NCBI RefSeq assembly: GCF_002845985.1
Contig: NZ_PDFK01000012.1
Coordinates: 1 to 64,000 of the forward strand
Direction of reading: 5' to 3'
DNA: 64,000 nt
Origin: Lysinibacillus fusiformis
GTDB taxonomy: Bacteria > Bacillota > Bacilli > Bacillales_A > Planococcaceae
Of this stretch, positions 7,876 to 16,690 are shown piece after piece. The notes under the pieces are model-generated. The model saw only the letters and a program-made list of their open reading frames with translations, searched no databases and had not been told where the DNA came from. Each line of letters starts with the position of its first letter. Within the stretch, counting starts at the first letter, position 1. A program made the position numbers and the translations under genes.

Positions 7876-9006
7876 TTATGTATCCATGGATATCGTATCC
7901 CATTCCTCGTCTTGATACCCAATCATCCAAAATAAGCCTCTACGCCTTTCCATCACAACACTTTCATTTAACGCTAAAGGAGCTGTCTGTCCATTAATTC
8001 GACTATCTACACAAGCCCAATGCAATCTATAAATTTTATCAGCCTCGTCTAAAATTTCTTCCTTACTGCGCATAATTGTTTGTTGGTAAAACTGTTCAAA
8101 CGTTTCGCAGCTTGAAACAGCTTGAATCGCATATTCACAATCACAAACATCTTCCGGAAAATCTAACTCTTCCACCATACCTAATGCCCAAATGAGTGTC
8201 CAATAGGCTTCATATTGCCATGAAATATTGACAGCCTCTTGCGTACTAGGATGCTGCGCCCCCAGAAAGAGCCTTTCTTGCTCCGTTAAGAATGGTTGTA
8301 CTTTATATTTATGTAGCATATCGGTAAAGAATTCCCTAGACCCTTCAATATCGCCATTTTGTGCTACGTCACAGGCGAATTGAATAACAATCAATAGGGC
8401 AACTGCTCTTCTTGCGATATCCTCTTGACTTTTAAAGTGGAGATTTTCTAATGGTGATAGCTGAGGAAGAGAAGCAGCGTAAGGAATCTCTCGTTCTGTT
8501 AAAAAAGCGATCGTTTTATTTTTTCGCACTTCTCCCTGTGCTGATGCTACCTCATGCGTATTTATTTTTCTTGTACAAGCATGGGGTCTAAAGTCAGATG
8601 GACCTGATTCCCCGTTAGGATAAACAATCACGCTACCGTTTTGATCCAGCAAAGTACCGTCTGGTAGAAAACCAATACCGCCTATCCTTGTTAGTAGTCT
8701 TGTAAATAGCTGCATATGCTCGTCTGTCATAGCCCTATCCATCTCGATTGCAATGACTGTATTGAGCACAGCTATTTGAATCATTACTCGTTCTTTTAGC
8801 TGTTCATCTTTAAAGGGAATAGTATCGTAATAGCCCATCATCCCAGGGATATTTTTTGCAAAATAATCAGGGTTCATATCTTCAGTTAAAATGTTCATCG
8901 AGCATCTACATTTTTTAAAAAGCCCTTTAGATTTCAATAAATATCCGCTATCTTGTTTTTCAATAGCAAAGCCTTTGGCAAATACGTCGGCTATTTTAGC
9001 ATGCAT
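7876..9006 (-). CDS. DUF4272-domain protein, N-terminus probably frameshifted
   Basis: A 376-residue cytosolic protein. The segment ending in EREIPYAASLPQLSPLEN, followed by the helical RRAVALLIVIQFA region (about 180-215), matches the DUF4272 family. No catalytic motif is evident. The true N-terminus is probably upstream. A TTG at 9050 sits eight bases after AAAGGAG and encodes MNHFTIFASKNDLDECMLK before a stop; adding one A to the AAAA run at 8994-8997 joins it in frame with IADVFAKGF. The extended span is one base short of a whole number of codons, as expected for a single deletion. That TTG begins just after the stop of the SMI1-like gene, so the pair is translationally coupled. DUF4272 genes are often found among orphan immunity-like genes. 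Confidence 0.75.
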   Translation of the reverse strand: MHAKIADVFAKGFAIEKQDSGYLLKSKGLFKKCRCSMNILTEDMNPDYFAKNIPGMMGYYDTIPFKDEQLKERVMIQIAVLNTVIAIEMDRAMTDEHMQLFTRLLTRIGGIGFLPDGTLLDQNGSVIVYPNGESGPSDFRPHACTRKINTHEVASAQGEVRKNKTIAFLTEREIPYAASLPQLSPLENLHFKSQEDIARRAVALLIVIQFACDVAQNGDIEGSREFFTDMLHKYKVQPFLTEQERLFLGAQHPSTQEAVNISWQYEAYWTLIWALGMVEELDFPEDVCDCEYAIQAVSSCETFEQFYQQTIMRSKEEILDEADKIYRLHWACVDSRINGQTAPLALNESVVMERRRGLFWMIGYQDEEWDTISMDT

Positions 9007-9051
9007 TCATCTAGATCATTTTTGGAAGCAAATATCGTAAAATGATTCAAA

Positions 9052-10353
9052 CTACTCTCTCCTTTGTAACATATAGCATTTCAGTATCCAATTTTCCAAA
9101 CCATTCAGTACTTGGCTAAATAATTGTTTATTTTTTCGTAATACCTCATGTTCCATCCAATAAGCCAGCAAAGAGCGCCATTCTTCCTCATTTATCATTG
9201 TTGTTGGTGTGATTCCCTGCTGCATCATATAGCAAACAGCTCGGATAGCTGTCAGTCTCTCTACTTCACTACCATCTAACCACTCAAATAGTGTCCCTGC
9301 ACTTGGCTGTGATACTGCTAAAAGCGAGTCCCAGCCATCGATCGGAAATGCAACATAGGGCTTCATCCATGTAATAATGTTTGGGTGCTGGAAATGGCGT
9401 AATCGATGTAATGCCGTATAGGCATCCATGTTATCTTTTTCAATATCCTGTAGGATAAGGGCCAGCCCTTCGTCTACTGGTAAACAATGCGCCGTTAAAT
9501 AATCACGTAGCCAGGCTGGAAGTTCAGCATTCCCTTGCCAAAGTTCCTTTACCCATCTTTCAGCCTCGTCAGCACACACCGTTACTAGAACTTCACCCCA
9601 AGCTTTTTGTTGTGCTGGAGTCTGTGCTTGTTCAACTCTTTGTTGAAGTGCCTCATATATCCTTACCTTATCAAATTGCCAAAAAGCCTCTTGAATGCTT
9701 GTTTCTCTTACGCCATGCATGGAAACATAATGAAGTAAAGATTCTAAGCTTGATTTAGCCTGCTGTAAATTAGAGCTTAAATATTGTTCCAGCCACGTTA
9801 ACCATATTTGTGACCTAGTCAGATTAACATCCAATCCCTCCCCACTACAAAATTGTCGATGCTGTCCGCAGTCTACACCAATACAGCCTAGAGTGGTCGC
9901 ACTGTCGACATACGCAGGAAAGCTTAAGGCAAGCAAATTAAATTCATCATCTTCATGACTCCAATACCAAATCGATTCATCCTCAAGCTTGAGGAGAAGG
10001 GCATCTCCGTTACCTGCCGTAAAAAATTGTAAGTATTGCTGTTCATGCAATTCATCATCCCCTCCAAAATAGGGGAAATCCAAATCATTTAAGCTCCAGC
10101 CAAAATCTCCAGAAGGCGTATCCAGCAATTCTGTAGGCAAGATAGCTTCGTCAGGGAGAGACCAATAAATAGTTACTTGCTGCGAGCAATTTAGTAAGAG
10201 ATGACGGAACTCATTAGGGATTTGTACGCCAAGTCGTGCCTCTACCTGCTGTAAATCATGTTCAGTAGTGACTGCTCGTATTTCAATCGGATGTACATAA
10301 GCTCCTTGCCACTTCAATCGCTTTATTAAATGTTGCCAACGCTCAATCCACAT
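9052..10353 (-). CDS. SMI1/KNR4 (SUKH) domain protein
   Basis: A 433-residue protein whose N-terminal half (about 30-165) is a SMI1/KNR4 fold: IRAVTTEHDLQQVEARLGVQIPNEFRHLLL opens the domain and the later FFTAGNGDALLL and SIWYWSHEDDE blocks match the family. Residues about 180-430 are helical and Trp/Leu-rich, without a recognised domain. SUKH proteins in bacteria often act as immunity proteins against polymorphic toxins, but no toxin is present here. The ATG at 10353 follows GGAGGTGAG. It is the first gene of a two-gene unit with the DUF4272 gene, whose ribosome site overlaps its last codons. Confidence 0.75.
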   Translation of the reverse strand: MWIERWQHLIKRLKWQGAYVHPIEIRAVTTEHDLQQVEARLGVQIPNEFRHLLLNCSQQVTIYWSLPDEAILPTELLDTPSGDFGWSLNDLDFPYFGGDDELHEQQYLQFFTAGNGDALLLKLEDESIWYWSHEDDEFNLLALSFPAYVDSATTLGCIGVDCGQHRQFCSGEGLDVNLTRSQIWLTWLEQYLSSNLQQAKSSLESLLHYVSMHGVRETSIQEAFWQFDKVRIYEALQQRVEQAQTPAQQKAWGEVLVTVCADEAERWVKELWQGNAELPAWLRDYLTAHCLPVDEGLALILQDIEKDNMDAYTALHRLRHFQHPNIITWMKPYVAFPIDGWDSLLAVSQPSAGTLFEWLDGSEVERLTAIRAVCYMMQQGITPTTMINEEEWRSLLAYWMEHEVLRKNKQLFSQVLNGLENWILKCYMLQRRE

Positions 10354-10537
10354 TGCAGCTCACCTCCACATAGGCTAAAATGATTTCTTTCATCTTATTT
10401 TTATCGTCAGAAAATCATCTACTGATTAGGTTCATTTCCAACACAATAAAAAATGCTATTATTTTACTGATATATAAGCCTTCAAATATGCTAAATTACT
10501 TAACTCTATACGGTCTTTTTTAGTAAGTAACAGTGAA

Positions 10538-11368
10538 TTATTTGACTTTCTTTACTTCCATCATAATTTTTGTCACATACTCTTCTTCTCGATTTTTTAT
10601 AACAGCATCATAAACGTATTCCTCATAAACGTATTGACCAAGCTCATAGCCTTTTTCATGCATGACATTAAATAAACGTGTATAGGTCTCTCCAAGCTTC
10701 GCAGAGGGCCCAACATGATAACCAATAACGAATTCCCCCTCTATTGCTTTAAAGTAAGGATGACCTTCTCTTGGATTAGGCTGCTCAATATATAAATAGC
10801 TGTAATTATCGTAATTGCCAGCTAATACTTGTTCTCTCCTCGTAATCCCTCCGATTGGATAACCTGTATCTAATTGAGAGCGATCTAATTCCTCGATAAA
10901 ATCCGATACAGCCTTCACAAACTGCTCTTCAGTAGAATCTTCGATATTTTTACTTAGGTATAATGTATCTTCAGGAAAGTACTCAATCGTGATGTCATCA
11001 AAATGTAGATGTAGAGCTTCCTCAGTCGTTTTGATTTTGACATCAATAATATTTTCAATCATTTCGAGCTCTCGACGTTTCTTCGCAACAATTTCTTTTT
11101 GTTGATGCATCAATTCTAAAAAATTCTCTGGTGATTTCTCTGCCATATACTGCTGAATATCCTTCAAGGACATTCCAACTGCTTTTAATAACTCAATAAC
11201 ACTAAAAAAATCATATTGAGCAAGTGAATAATACCGATAATCTTTACTATCCTTCATGATGGGAGATAATAATCCAATTTGATCGTAATAAATGAGTGTT
11301 TGCTTATTAACCTTACAAATTTTAGCGAATTCCCCAGTTGTAAAATATTTTACATTTTTATTAAGCAT
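10538..11368 (-). CDS. MerR-family multidrug/polyamine regulator (BltR/BmrR-like)
   Basis: A 276-residue activator. Residues about 8-75 are a MerR winged helix (YFTTGEFAKICKVNKQTLIYYDQIGLL), then a coiled coil (about 80-125). Residues about 130-275 form a GyrI-like effector domain with aromatic/acidic character suited to lipophilic cations. ATG 11368 follows GGGAGGAAGC. It diverges from the acetyltransferase-MATE operon, and the shared 86-bp region carries a 19-bp-spacer MerR promoter. The B. subtilis blt locus has the same logic (BltR, an efflux pump, BltD). The inducer is unknown. Confidence 0.87.
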   Translation of the reverse strand: MLNKNVKYFTTGEFAKICKVNKQTLIYYDQIGLLSPIMKDSKDYRYYSLAQYDFFSVIELLKAVGMSLKDIQQYMAEKSPENFLELMHQQKEIVAKKRRELEMIENIIDVKIKTTEEALHLHFDDITIEYFPEDTLYLSKNIEDSTEEQFVKAVSDFIEELDRSQLDTGYPIGGITRREQVLAGNYDNYSYLYIEQPNPREGHPYFKAIEGEFVIGYHVGPSAKLGETYTRLFNVMHEKGYELGQYVYEEYVYDAVIKNREEEYVTKIMMEVKKVK

Positions 11369-11385
11369 TTTTTGAGCTTCCTCCC

Positions 11386-11416
11386 TTGACTATATAGTAA
11401 CTATATACTTTAAATT
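11386..11416 (+). promoter_or_regulatory. MerR-type promoter/operator with 19-bp spacer
   Basis: TTGACT (11386-11391) and TAAATT (11411-11416) are separated by exactly 19 bp. The spacer is occupied by the dyad TATATAGT-A-ACTATATA. Over-long, dyad-filled spacers are the mark of promoters that MerR proteins activate by DNA untwisting. It reads into the acetyltransferase and MATE genes. Confidence 0.88.
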
Positions 11417-11454
11417 GTACCTATTCACAATAAAAATAGAAAGGTTTTGACATT

Positions 11455-11922
11455 ATGTTCACGGAGATTCGTGACATTACAGCTTTCAACAAGAAAGAAA
11501 TTTTAGCTTTACGCATCGCAGACAATCAGCAACATTTTATTGAAACGACAGACCAATGCTTAACAGAGGCAGAAATGGATCGACGCTTTACTCCTTTAGG
11601 TCTGTATAAAGATAACACCGTTATAGGCTTCGCTATGTATGGATTATTCCCTCATGAAGATTACAGTCAACGCGTTTGGCTCGATCGCTATCTAATTGAT
11701 GAACAATACCAAGGGCAAGGTTTAGGTAAACATTTTTTACAGCAACTTATTCATTACTTAACAGTAAAGTTCAACTGTTCACAAATATATTTAAGTGTTT
11801 ATGACAATAACGCAGTAGCTATTCAGCTGTATAAACGATTTGGTTTTATATTTAATGGTGAACTAGATGACAAAGGGGAAAAAGTAATGGTGTTGGAGGT
11901 GCATGGACATGACAACCATTAA
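11455..11922 (+). CDS. GNAT acetyltransferase, BltD/spermidine acetyltransferase-like
   Basis: A 155-residue cytosolic GNAT enzyme. The acetyl-CoA loop is Q/R-x-x-G-x-G as QYQGQGLGKHFL (about residues 84-95), and the C-terminal NNAVAIQLYKRFGF motif is typical. Overall layout resembles BltD, the spermine/spermidine acetyltransferase of B. subtilis, and its genetic setting (MerR regulator, efflux pump) supports that reading. It starts at ATG 11455 after GAAAGG. It overlaps the MATE gene by 14 bases, so the two are co-translated. Polyamine specificity is inferred, not shown. Confidence 0.8.
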   Translation: MFTEIRDITAFNKKEILALRIADNQQHFIETTDQCLTEAEMDRRFTPLGLYKDNTVIGFAMYGLFPHEDYSQRVWLDRYLIDEQYQGQGLGKHFLQQLIHYLTVKFNCSQIYLSVYDNNAVAIQLYKRFGFIFNGELDDKGEKVMVLEVHGHDNH

Positions 11923-13252
11923 TCCTATTGAAACAAGACCACTGAAACCATTATTTCTTTCATACTTATTCCCCGCAATGATCGGTATGCTTTTGATGTC
12001 CGTCAATATTTTGGTAGATGGTATTTTCGTTAGTCATGGCGTGGGTCCTACAGCGTTAGCTGGGGTTAATATAGCCGTTCCCATTTTCTCTATTTTGCTT
12101 TCTATTTCTCTATGGATTGGTATGGGAGGAGCTACGCTTTTCTCAATTTCTCTTGGGGAGGGCAATAGGCAACGAGCCCATCAGCTCTTTACATTAGCAT
12201 TTATAATGATGTTACTAGTCGTGCTAACGATTATCGGATTCCTTGCATTCAATTTAAAAGATATTTCTTATATATTTGGGGCAAGCGATGATACGTATCC
12301 CTATGTACAGGAATACCTACATGTTATTTTACTGTTTGGCGTGTTTTACACACTAGAAAATCTACTAAGTATTTTTATTCGAAATGATGGTAACCCAAAG
12401 CTTGCTATGCTGGGCTTAATTACAACATCAGTATTGAATATACTCTTAAATTATATCTTTATCTTCGTACTAGATTATGGTGTGACTGGCTGTGCCTTAG
12501 CAACAGCAATCGCCACTATTATAGGTACGTCTGTACTTTGTCTTCATTTTTTCCGTCCACAATCTGAGTTAAAGTTTGTCTCTTCATTTTTTAATCTATC
12601 AGATCTCAGAAAAATATTTGCTATTGGACTACCTAGCTTTATCGTTGAAGCTTCCGTAGCAGTTATCGTTATTTTGTATAATGTTACCTTCTTGCACTAC
12701 TTAGGGGCAAATGGCGTAACAGCCTATGCAATGGTCAACTATATCCATACTGTATTGTTAACGATTTTCCTTGGCATCGGTATGGCACTACAACCATTAG
12801 TGAGCTATCACCATGGGGCGAGATTACTAGAACGATTAACAGCATTATTAAAAATAGGGCTAGCTACTGCATTTATTTTAGGGTTAACGACGGCACTTAT
12901 CGCAATGCTTTTCCCTTCTCAATTAATGGCATTATTTGGAGATAGCTCCTTTGAAATTCGTAGTTTGGCAGCACAGGGCTTTGTTCACTTTGCCATTGGC
13001 TATGTATTTTTAGGAATCAATATGGTGTTCGCAGAATTTTTTCAATCCATTGAAAAAATTCGTATTGCCACAACCATTATGTTACTACGCAGTATTATTT
13101 TATTTATCCCTACCCTCATCGTACTACCCAAACTACTTGGCTCTCAGGCCATTTGGTGGACCTTCCCGGTAGCAGAGGGCATTACAGCATTGCTCATTTA
13201 CTTGTATATTAAAAAAAATCCAAGAACCATTTCCTCTCTAAAAAATGCTTAA
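11909..13252 (+). CDS. MATE-family multidrug efflux transporter
   Basis: A 447-residue, 12-helix membrane protein of the MATE/MATE-like family, cation-coupled drug exporters. Two homologous halves are visible, each beginning with a helix followed by a conserved polar segment (FPAMIGMLLMSVNILVDGIFV; LPSFIVEASVAVIVILYN). ATG 11909 is preferred to ATG 11903 because it lies nine bases after GGAGG. It is the second gene of the MerR-controlled operon, in the position held by the MFS pump Blt in B. subtilis. A strong terminator follows. Confidence 0.88.
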   Translation: MTTINPIETRPLKPLFLSYLFPAMIGMLLMSVNILVDGIFVSHGVGPTALAGVNIAVPIFSILLSISLWIGMGGATLFSISLGEGNRQRAHQLFTLAFIMMLLVVLTIIGFLAFNLKDISYIFGASDDTYPYVQEYLHVILLFGVFYTLENLLSIFIRNDGNPKLAMLGLITTSVLNILLNYIFIFVLDYGVTGCALATAIATIIGTSVLCLHFFRPQSELKFVSSFFNLSDLRKIFAIGLPSFIVEASVAVIVILYNVTFLHYLGANGVTAYAMVNYIHTVLLTIFLGIGMALQPLVSYHHGARLLERLTALLKIGLATAFILGLTTALIAMLFPSQLMALFGDSSFEIRSLAAQGFVHFAIGYVFLGINMVFAEFFQSIEKIRIATTIMLLRSIILFIPTLIVLPKLLGSQAIWWTFPVAEGITALLIYLYIKKNPRTISSLKNA

Positions 13253-13256
13253 ATAG

Positions 13257-13284
13257 AAAGGGGCCTCATCATGGCCCCTTTCTT
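13257..13284 (+). terminator. intrinsic terminator
   Basis: AAAGGGGCC pairs with GGCCCCTTT around TCATCAT and leads into a T-rich tract. It closes the acetyltransferase-MATE operon. Confidence 0.85.
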
Positions 13285-13304
13285 ACTTTTTATTCAAATA
13301 TTCA

Positions 13305-13807
13305 TCACGCAACATACTCATAATAATCCCATCCGAAAATGCATTGTTCATAAACAAAGCCTGTCTTAAAATAACTTCTGTATTTGAAACCGACCTTCTC
13401 ATAGGATTTAATGGCTCTACTATTATGGAAATACACCTGTAATTCTAAGCGGTTCAGGTTTAGCTCCTCAAATATAAATTTTTGAGCAAGTTGTACGGCT
13501 TCAGAGCCATATCCCTCTACCGCACTTCTCGATACAATGTAAGGCTATACGAAACATTGCTTTTTTATTAGTTAAGTCGATCTCGATAATCGCCAATTAC
13601 TTGATCGTTGTCAATTGAACAAATAGCAAAATCATAGCGCGAGGCATCTTCTTTAAAACGTTGAATCGCCTCTTTAATGTGTTCTTTTGTAAATATGTTA
13701 CGCGTTCCTGTCATATACATGATTTCTTCATTTTGAAAGCACCTTGCAATACGATCGATATCATCCTCACGAATGGCTCTTAAATAGACTCTTTGACCTT
13801 TTATCAT
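13305..13807 (-). pseudogene. RimJ/RimL-type GNAT acetyltransferase with two frameshifts
   Basis: The start is ATG 13807 (MIKGQRVYLRAIREDDIDRI) after GAGGAG. The frame runs to a stop at 13568, but the protein continues in other frames. Dropping one T near GATTATCG restores IEIDLTNKKAMFRIALHC, and dropping one G from GGG further on restores the acetyl-CoA loop region GRGYGSEAVQLAQKF and the C-terminus NRLELQVYFHNSRAIKSYEK, ending at TGA 13305-13307. The intact protein would be a normal-length GNAT of about 165 residues. Two independent one-base insertions make it non-functional as written. The open frame above 13807 overlaps the permease gene and is not coding. Confidence 0.82.
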
Positions 13808-13880
13808 GATAGACTCCTCTTTCACATGAAATAAGGAACCATCTTGTACGTAGATGATTCCTTTGTCAAAACTATTCCAT

Positions 13881-14924
13881 TTACTTTTCATTGGGTATTG
13901 GTACTGATTTCTTTACAGGCTCTTCCGAGGAGGTTACACCTAGAATATCGAGCAGGAACATAAACAGCGGAATACCAATGATTAATCCCCATACACCAAG
14001 GAAATGCTCTGAGAAGAGGATGACCATAAACGTATAGAAAATCGGTAAATCTGTCTTTGCGGACATCAGCTTTGGATTTAAGAAATAAGCTTCAATGGCA
14101 TGTAATACCATGACAATGACTAAAATATAGACAATGTACATTAAGCCACCGATACTATATGCGATAATACTTAGTGGAATTAGTGAAATAATAACTCCTG
14201 CGACTGGCACTAAACCTAAAATAAAGAGCATAATCCCAAGAGCAATCAGATGTGGAAAGCCCATTATAGAAAGGGCAATCACTGATAACACACAGTTGAC
14301 AGCAGCAATAATAAATTGAGCCTCAATTACTTTACCAAATGAGCGGATGAAAATTCTTGAAAAATAATGAAGTTCATCATAAAGTGGTCCAACTTTACTA
14401 TCCTTAAACTTGGCTGTAAACTCAATAATGCGTTTCTTTTCCAACAAGATGAACAAGCTCAATATTAGAGAAATCAGAATTTGCATAATGATTTTACCAA
14501 TATTCGTAATATTTTTAAGAGTTAAATCCACACCCTGCTCTAAATATTTTCCAAGTTCGATTTTCTCAAAAGTTGGCGCTAAATATCTGGCAATCTCATT
14601 GTCATCTGGATCGAGATTAAAGCTGGCAATAAGATCGAAAAGCTGGGTAATTTGCTGGGTTACAATCGGCAAATACTTGTAAATTACCGCAACAATACCT
14701 GCGACAAGTAAAAGGTACAATGTTACTGTAACAGCCTTTTCATTCATCGGTGTATATTTTCTTATGCTTTTCGTTGTCTTCGTAGTAAGCTGATTCATCA
14801 AATAGGTAATAATAAACGTCAGCAAAATTAAGTTGATCATACTACGCATTAAATACAATGCAACTGCAATCCCAACTAGAAGAATAATACGTTTAAATCC
14901 ATTACTCCGAAAGAAATTACTCAT
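13881..14924 (-). CDS. AI-2E family (TerC-like PerM) membrane transporter
   Basis: A 347-residue membrane protein of the AI-2E family exporter/PerM group (Pfam AI-2E_transport). About seven to eight hydrophobic segments are visible: two at the N-terminus, one near 70-90, and a cluster from about 145 to the end, with the family's LGLVPVAGVIISLIPLSIIAY motif near 245. Members include the AI-2 exporter TqsA, but also Na+/H+ antiporters and unknown permeases, so the substrate is open. ATG 14924 follows GAAGGAGTG. It is monocistronic; its 3' end reaches into the broken acetyltransferase region. Confidence 0.82.
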   Translation of the reverse strand: MSNFFRSNGFKRIILLVGIAVALYLMRSMINLILLTFIITYLMNQLTTKTTKSIRKYTPMNEKAVTVTLYLLLVAGIVAVIYKYLPIVTQQITQLFDLIASFNLDPDDNEIARYLAPTFEKIELGKYLEQGVDLTLKNITNIGKIIMQILISLILSLFILLEKKRIIEFTAKFKDSKVGPLYDELHYFSRIFIRSFGKVIEAQFIIAAVNCVLSVIALSIMGFPHLIALGIMLFILGLVPVAGVIISLIPLSIIAYSIGGLMYIVYILVIVMVLHAIEAYFLNPKLMSAKTDLPIFYTFMVILFSEHFLGVWGLIIGIPLFMFLLDILGVTSSEEPVKKSVPIPNEK

Positions 14925-14939
14925 TTATTCACTCCTTCT

Positions 14940-15366
14940 ACAAAACGGCCTCGCTGCCTCTGCTACCTAGGGCTACACTATCAACTAAACATAAGCAGTA
15001 TAAAATTGATTTACAACAATACGCATCATTCTTATGTAAAAATTTCCCTCTCATTTAATGAGTATAGCCATCTACCTTCAAAATAAGACGAAATTCATGT
15101 TTCTTTAGAAGTGTCTGTATAAAACCTTAGGCGTGGGTGAAGTGAATTGTATGTTTTGTCAAATTAAAAAATCAATACTTTTATCCTTTTTGAAAGCTTT
15201 ATCAGCGTATAAGCCTAAATTCTATGAATCTATTATAACCCTATAAAACCAGCATATCCAATTTGAAAGTTCTTTTATAATGGTATTTGCATAGAACTTT
15301 TATCAGATGGTACATTATGCTATTTTGATTACAGAAACAAATTAAAAATAGACAAGGACTGATTCT
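14940..15366. other. long intergenic interval without recognised content
   Basis: This interval of about 430 bases between divergent genes holds no ORF with a credible ribosome site, no hairpin with a T-run and no riboswitch pattern. Promoters for the flanking AI-2E-type and RidA-like genes must lie here, but I cannot place either with confidence. Confidence 0.4.
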
Positions 15367-15756
15367 ATGAAAATTGCGAGGAATCCTGAGAACATTCACC
15401 CACCTGTTGCTCCTTATGTACATCAAATTGAAGTCACTGGCCCCCATAGGTGGTTAACCCTATCAGGTCAAATCGGTATGATGGCAGATGGGACTATCCC
15501 TGAAGATGCAGCAGTACAATTGAATGTAGCACTAGAAAATATAAAAAAAAATTTAGAAAGCGCCAATATGGAGGTTCAAGATCTGACGAAGATCGTTTTC
15601 TATTTGGTAGGAGAAATGGATGCAAGTCAACGACAGCAAATCATCCATAACTTTTTTGGGGGACATCTTCCATGCACAACATTGATATATGTGGTTGCAC
15701 TCGCTACTCCTGCCTTAAAGGTTGAGATAGACGCATGGGCTTGTAAGAAATTATAA
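15367..15756 (+). CDS. RidA/YjgF-family protein lacking the catalytic arginine
   Basis: A 129-residue single-domain Rid protein. The family fold is clear: WLTLSGQIGMMADGTI, VALENIKKNLESANM, DLTKIVFYL and the C-terminal VEIDAWA. Canonical RidA deaminates reactive enamines/imines using an Arg in a P-x-R-[ST] motif. Here the matching segment reads LPCTTLIYV, so the Arg position is Thr. The protein therefore probably belongs to another Rid subgroup and may bind a different small molecule. ATG 15367 is the only sensible start. It stands alone; a hairpin follows at 15809. Confidence 0.85.
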   Translation: MKIARNPENIHPPVAPYVHQIEVTGPHRWLTLSGQIGMMADGTIPEDAAVQLNVALENIKKNLESANMEVQDLTKIVFYLVGEMDASQRQQIIHNFFGGHLPCTTLIYVVALATPALKVEIDAWACKKL

Positions 15757-15808
15757 ATCATACTATGTTATATATAATCAAGATGTGCTGTAATTATGTA
15801 TTTTTCTA

Positions 15809-15837
15809 GTACCCCTTTAACCCTTCTAAAGGGGTAC
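15809..15837 (+). terminator. hairpin, probable terminator
   Basis: GTACCCCTTT and AAAGGGGTAC form a perfect 10-bp stem about 50 bases after the RidA-like gene. The 3' T-run is short (AGTTTC), so efficiency is uncertain. Confidence 0.5.
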
Positions 15838-15870
15838 AGTTTCATCTACTTTTACATAGATAGTAAAGTA

Positions 15871-16452
15871 TTATTTAAGTAATGTGAGCGTTGTTGCAAT
15901 TGCATTATCAACAAAGGCTTGTTGCGGCTGTGATTTCAGCATGACCGTTAATCCGATTAGTGCCACAAGTAGTGCTTGTGCTAAAGATTTCGCATCCGTG
16001 TCAGCATCTAACTCGCCTGATTGGATTCCTCGCTCAATCGTCTCCTGAAAAATAACAGCTAAATAAAGTTGATGCTCTCTCGTTAAAATTTCAAATCTCT
16101 CGTCATGAGGAGCTAATTCAACCATTGTATTGATACAAAAACAGCCGTTACTAAGATCTTTCGTATATTCAGCTGCAATCACTTCTTCAAAAAAAGTAGC
16201 AAATGCCTGCTTTACAGACGTATGGCTTTGGAGTCTTGCTCGTATATCAGCTGCACGAGATGTCGTATATCTTCGAAGTGCTGCTTCGAAAAGCTCTTTT
16301 TTGTCACCAAAGGTTGAATAAATACTAGGACGTTGAATGCCCATTCTAGCAGTGAGATCACTTAAAGAAGTAGCTTCATATCCCTTCTCCCAAAATAACT
16401 GCATGGCAGCCTCTAATACTTTTTCTTCATCAAATTCACGGGTTCTTGCCAT
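15871..16452 (-). CDS. TetR-family repressor
   Basis: A 193-residue TetR/AcrR repressor. The helix-turn-helix is at about residues 10-55 (FDEEKVLEAAMQLFWEKGYEATSLSDLTARMGIQRPSIYSTFGDKKELFEAA in part). The C-terminal ligand domain contains a CF-C arrangement (SNGCFCINT, about 98-106) as in many YxaF/AcrR-like sensors of electrophiles or aromatics. ATG 16452 follows AAAGGAGGTGGG. It diverges from the MFS/flavin-monooxygenase/esterase operon. Two similar dyads in the shared region (16507 and 16640) are its likely operators. Confidence 0.88.
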   Translation of the reverse strand: MARTREFDEEKVLEAAMQLFWEKGYEATSLSDLTARMGIQRPSIYSTFGDKKELFEAALRRYTTSRAADIRARLQSHTSVKQAFATFFEEVIAAEYTKDLSNGCFCINTMVELAPHDERFEILTREHQLYLAVIFQETIERGIQSGELDADTDAKSLAQALLVALIGLTVMLKSQPQQAFVDNAIATTLTLLK

Positions 16453-16506
16453 AAAAAACCCACCTCCTTTATGTAAGGATTAATAAGCTGGTCACTACAA
16501 TTTAAA

Positions 16507-16518
16507 TACCAAACAGTA
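16507..16518. promoter_or_regulatory. TetR operator, regulator-proximal copy
   Basis: TACCAAACAGTA, an imperfect dyad of the form TACCR-AA-CRGTA, lies about 55 bp upstream of the TetR gene start and probably mediates autoregulation. Confidence 0.55.
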
Positions 16519-16639
16519 TGTAATAATTGTACAACCTGCTCTTTATATTGTCAATTTCCGTTTTATTTATAAAAATAAATTCAAAAAATACATTGACACA
16601 GCAAATAAAACTAAGATATATTTACCAATAATTATTTCA

Positions 16640-16651
16640 TACCGAACGGTA
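16640..16651. promoter_or_regulatory. TetR operator, operon-proximal copy
   Basis: TACCGAACGGTA is a near-perfect dyad (TACCG/CGGTA, 2-bp centre) about 40 bp before the MFS gene. It shares ten of twelve bases with the copy at 16507. Confidence 0.65.
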
Positions 16652-16690
16652 AGTTATGATGACAATTCAATTATGAATGGAGGATACCGT

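Noticed and set aside
13808..13891. N-terminal extension of the broken GNAT gene
   Set aside because: It overlaps the AI-2E family gene, lacks a ribosome site, and family similarity begins only at MIKGQRVYL.
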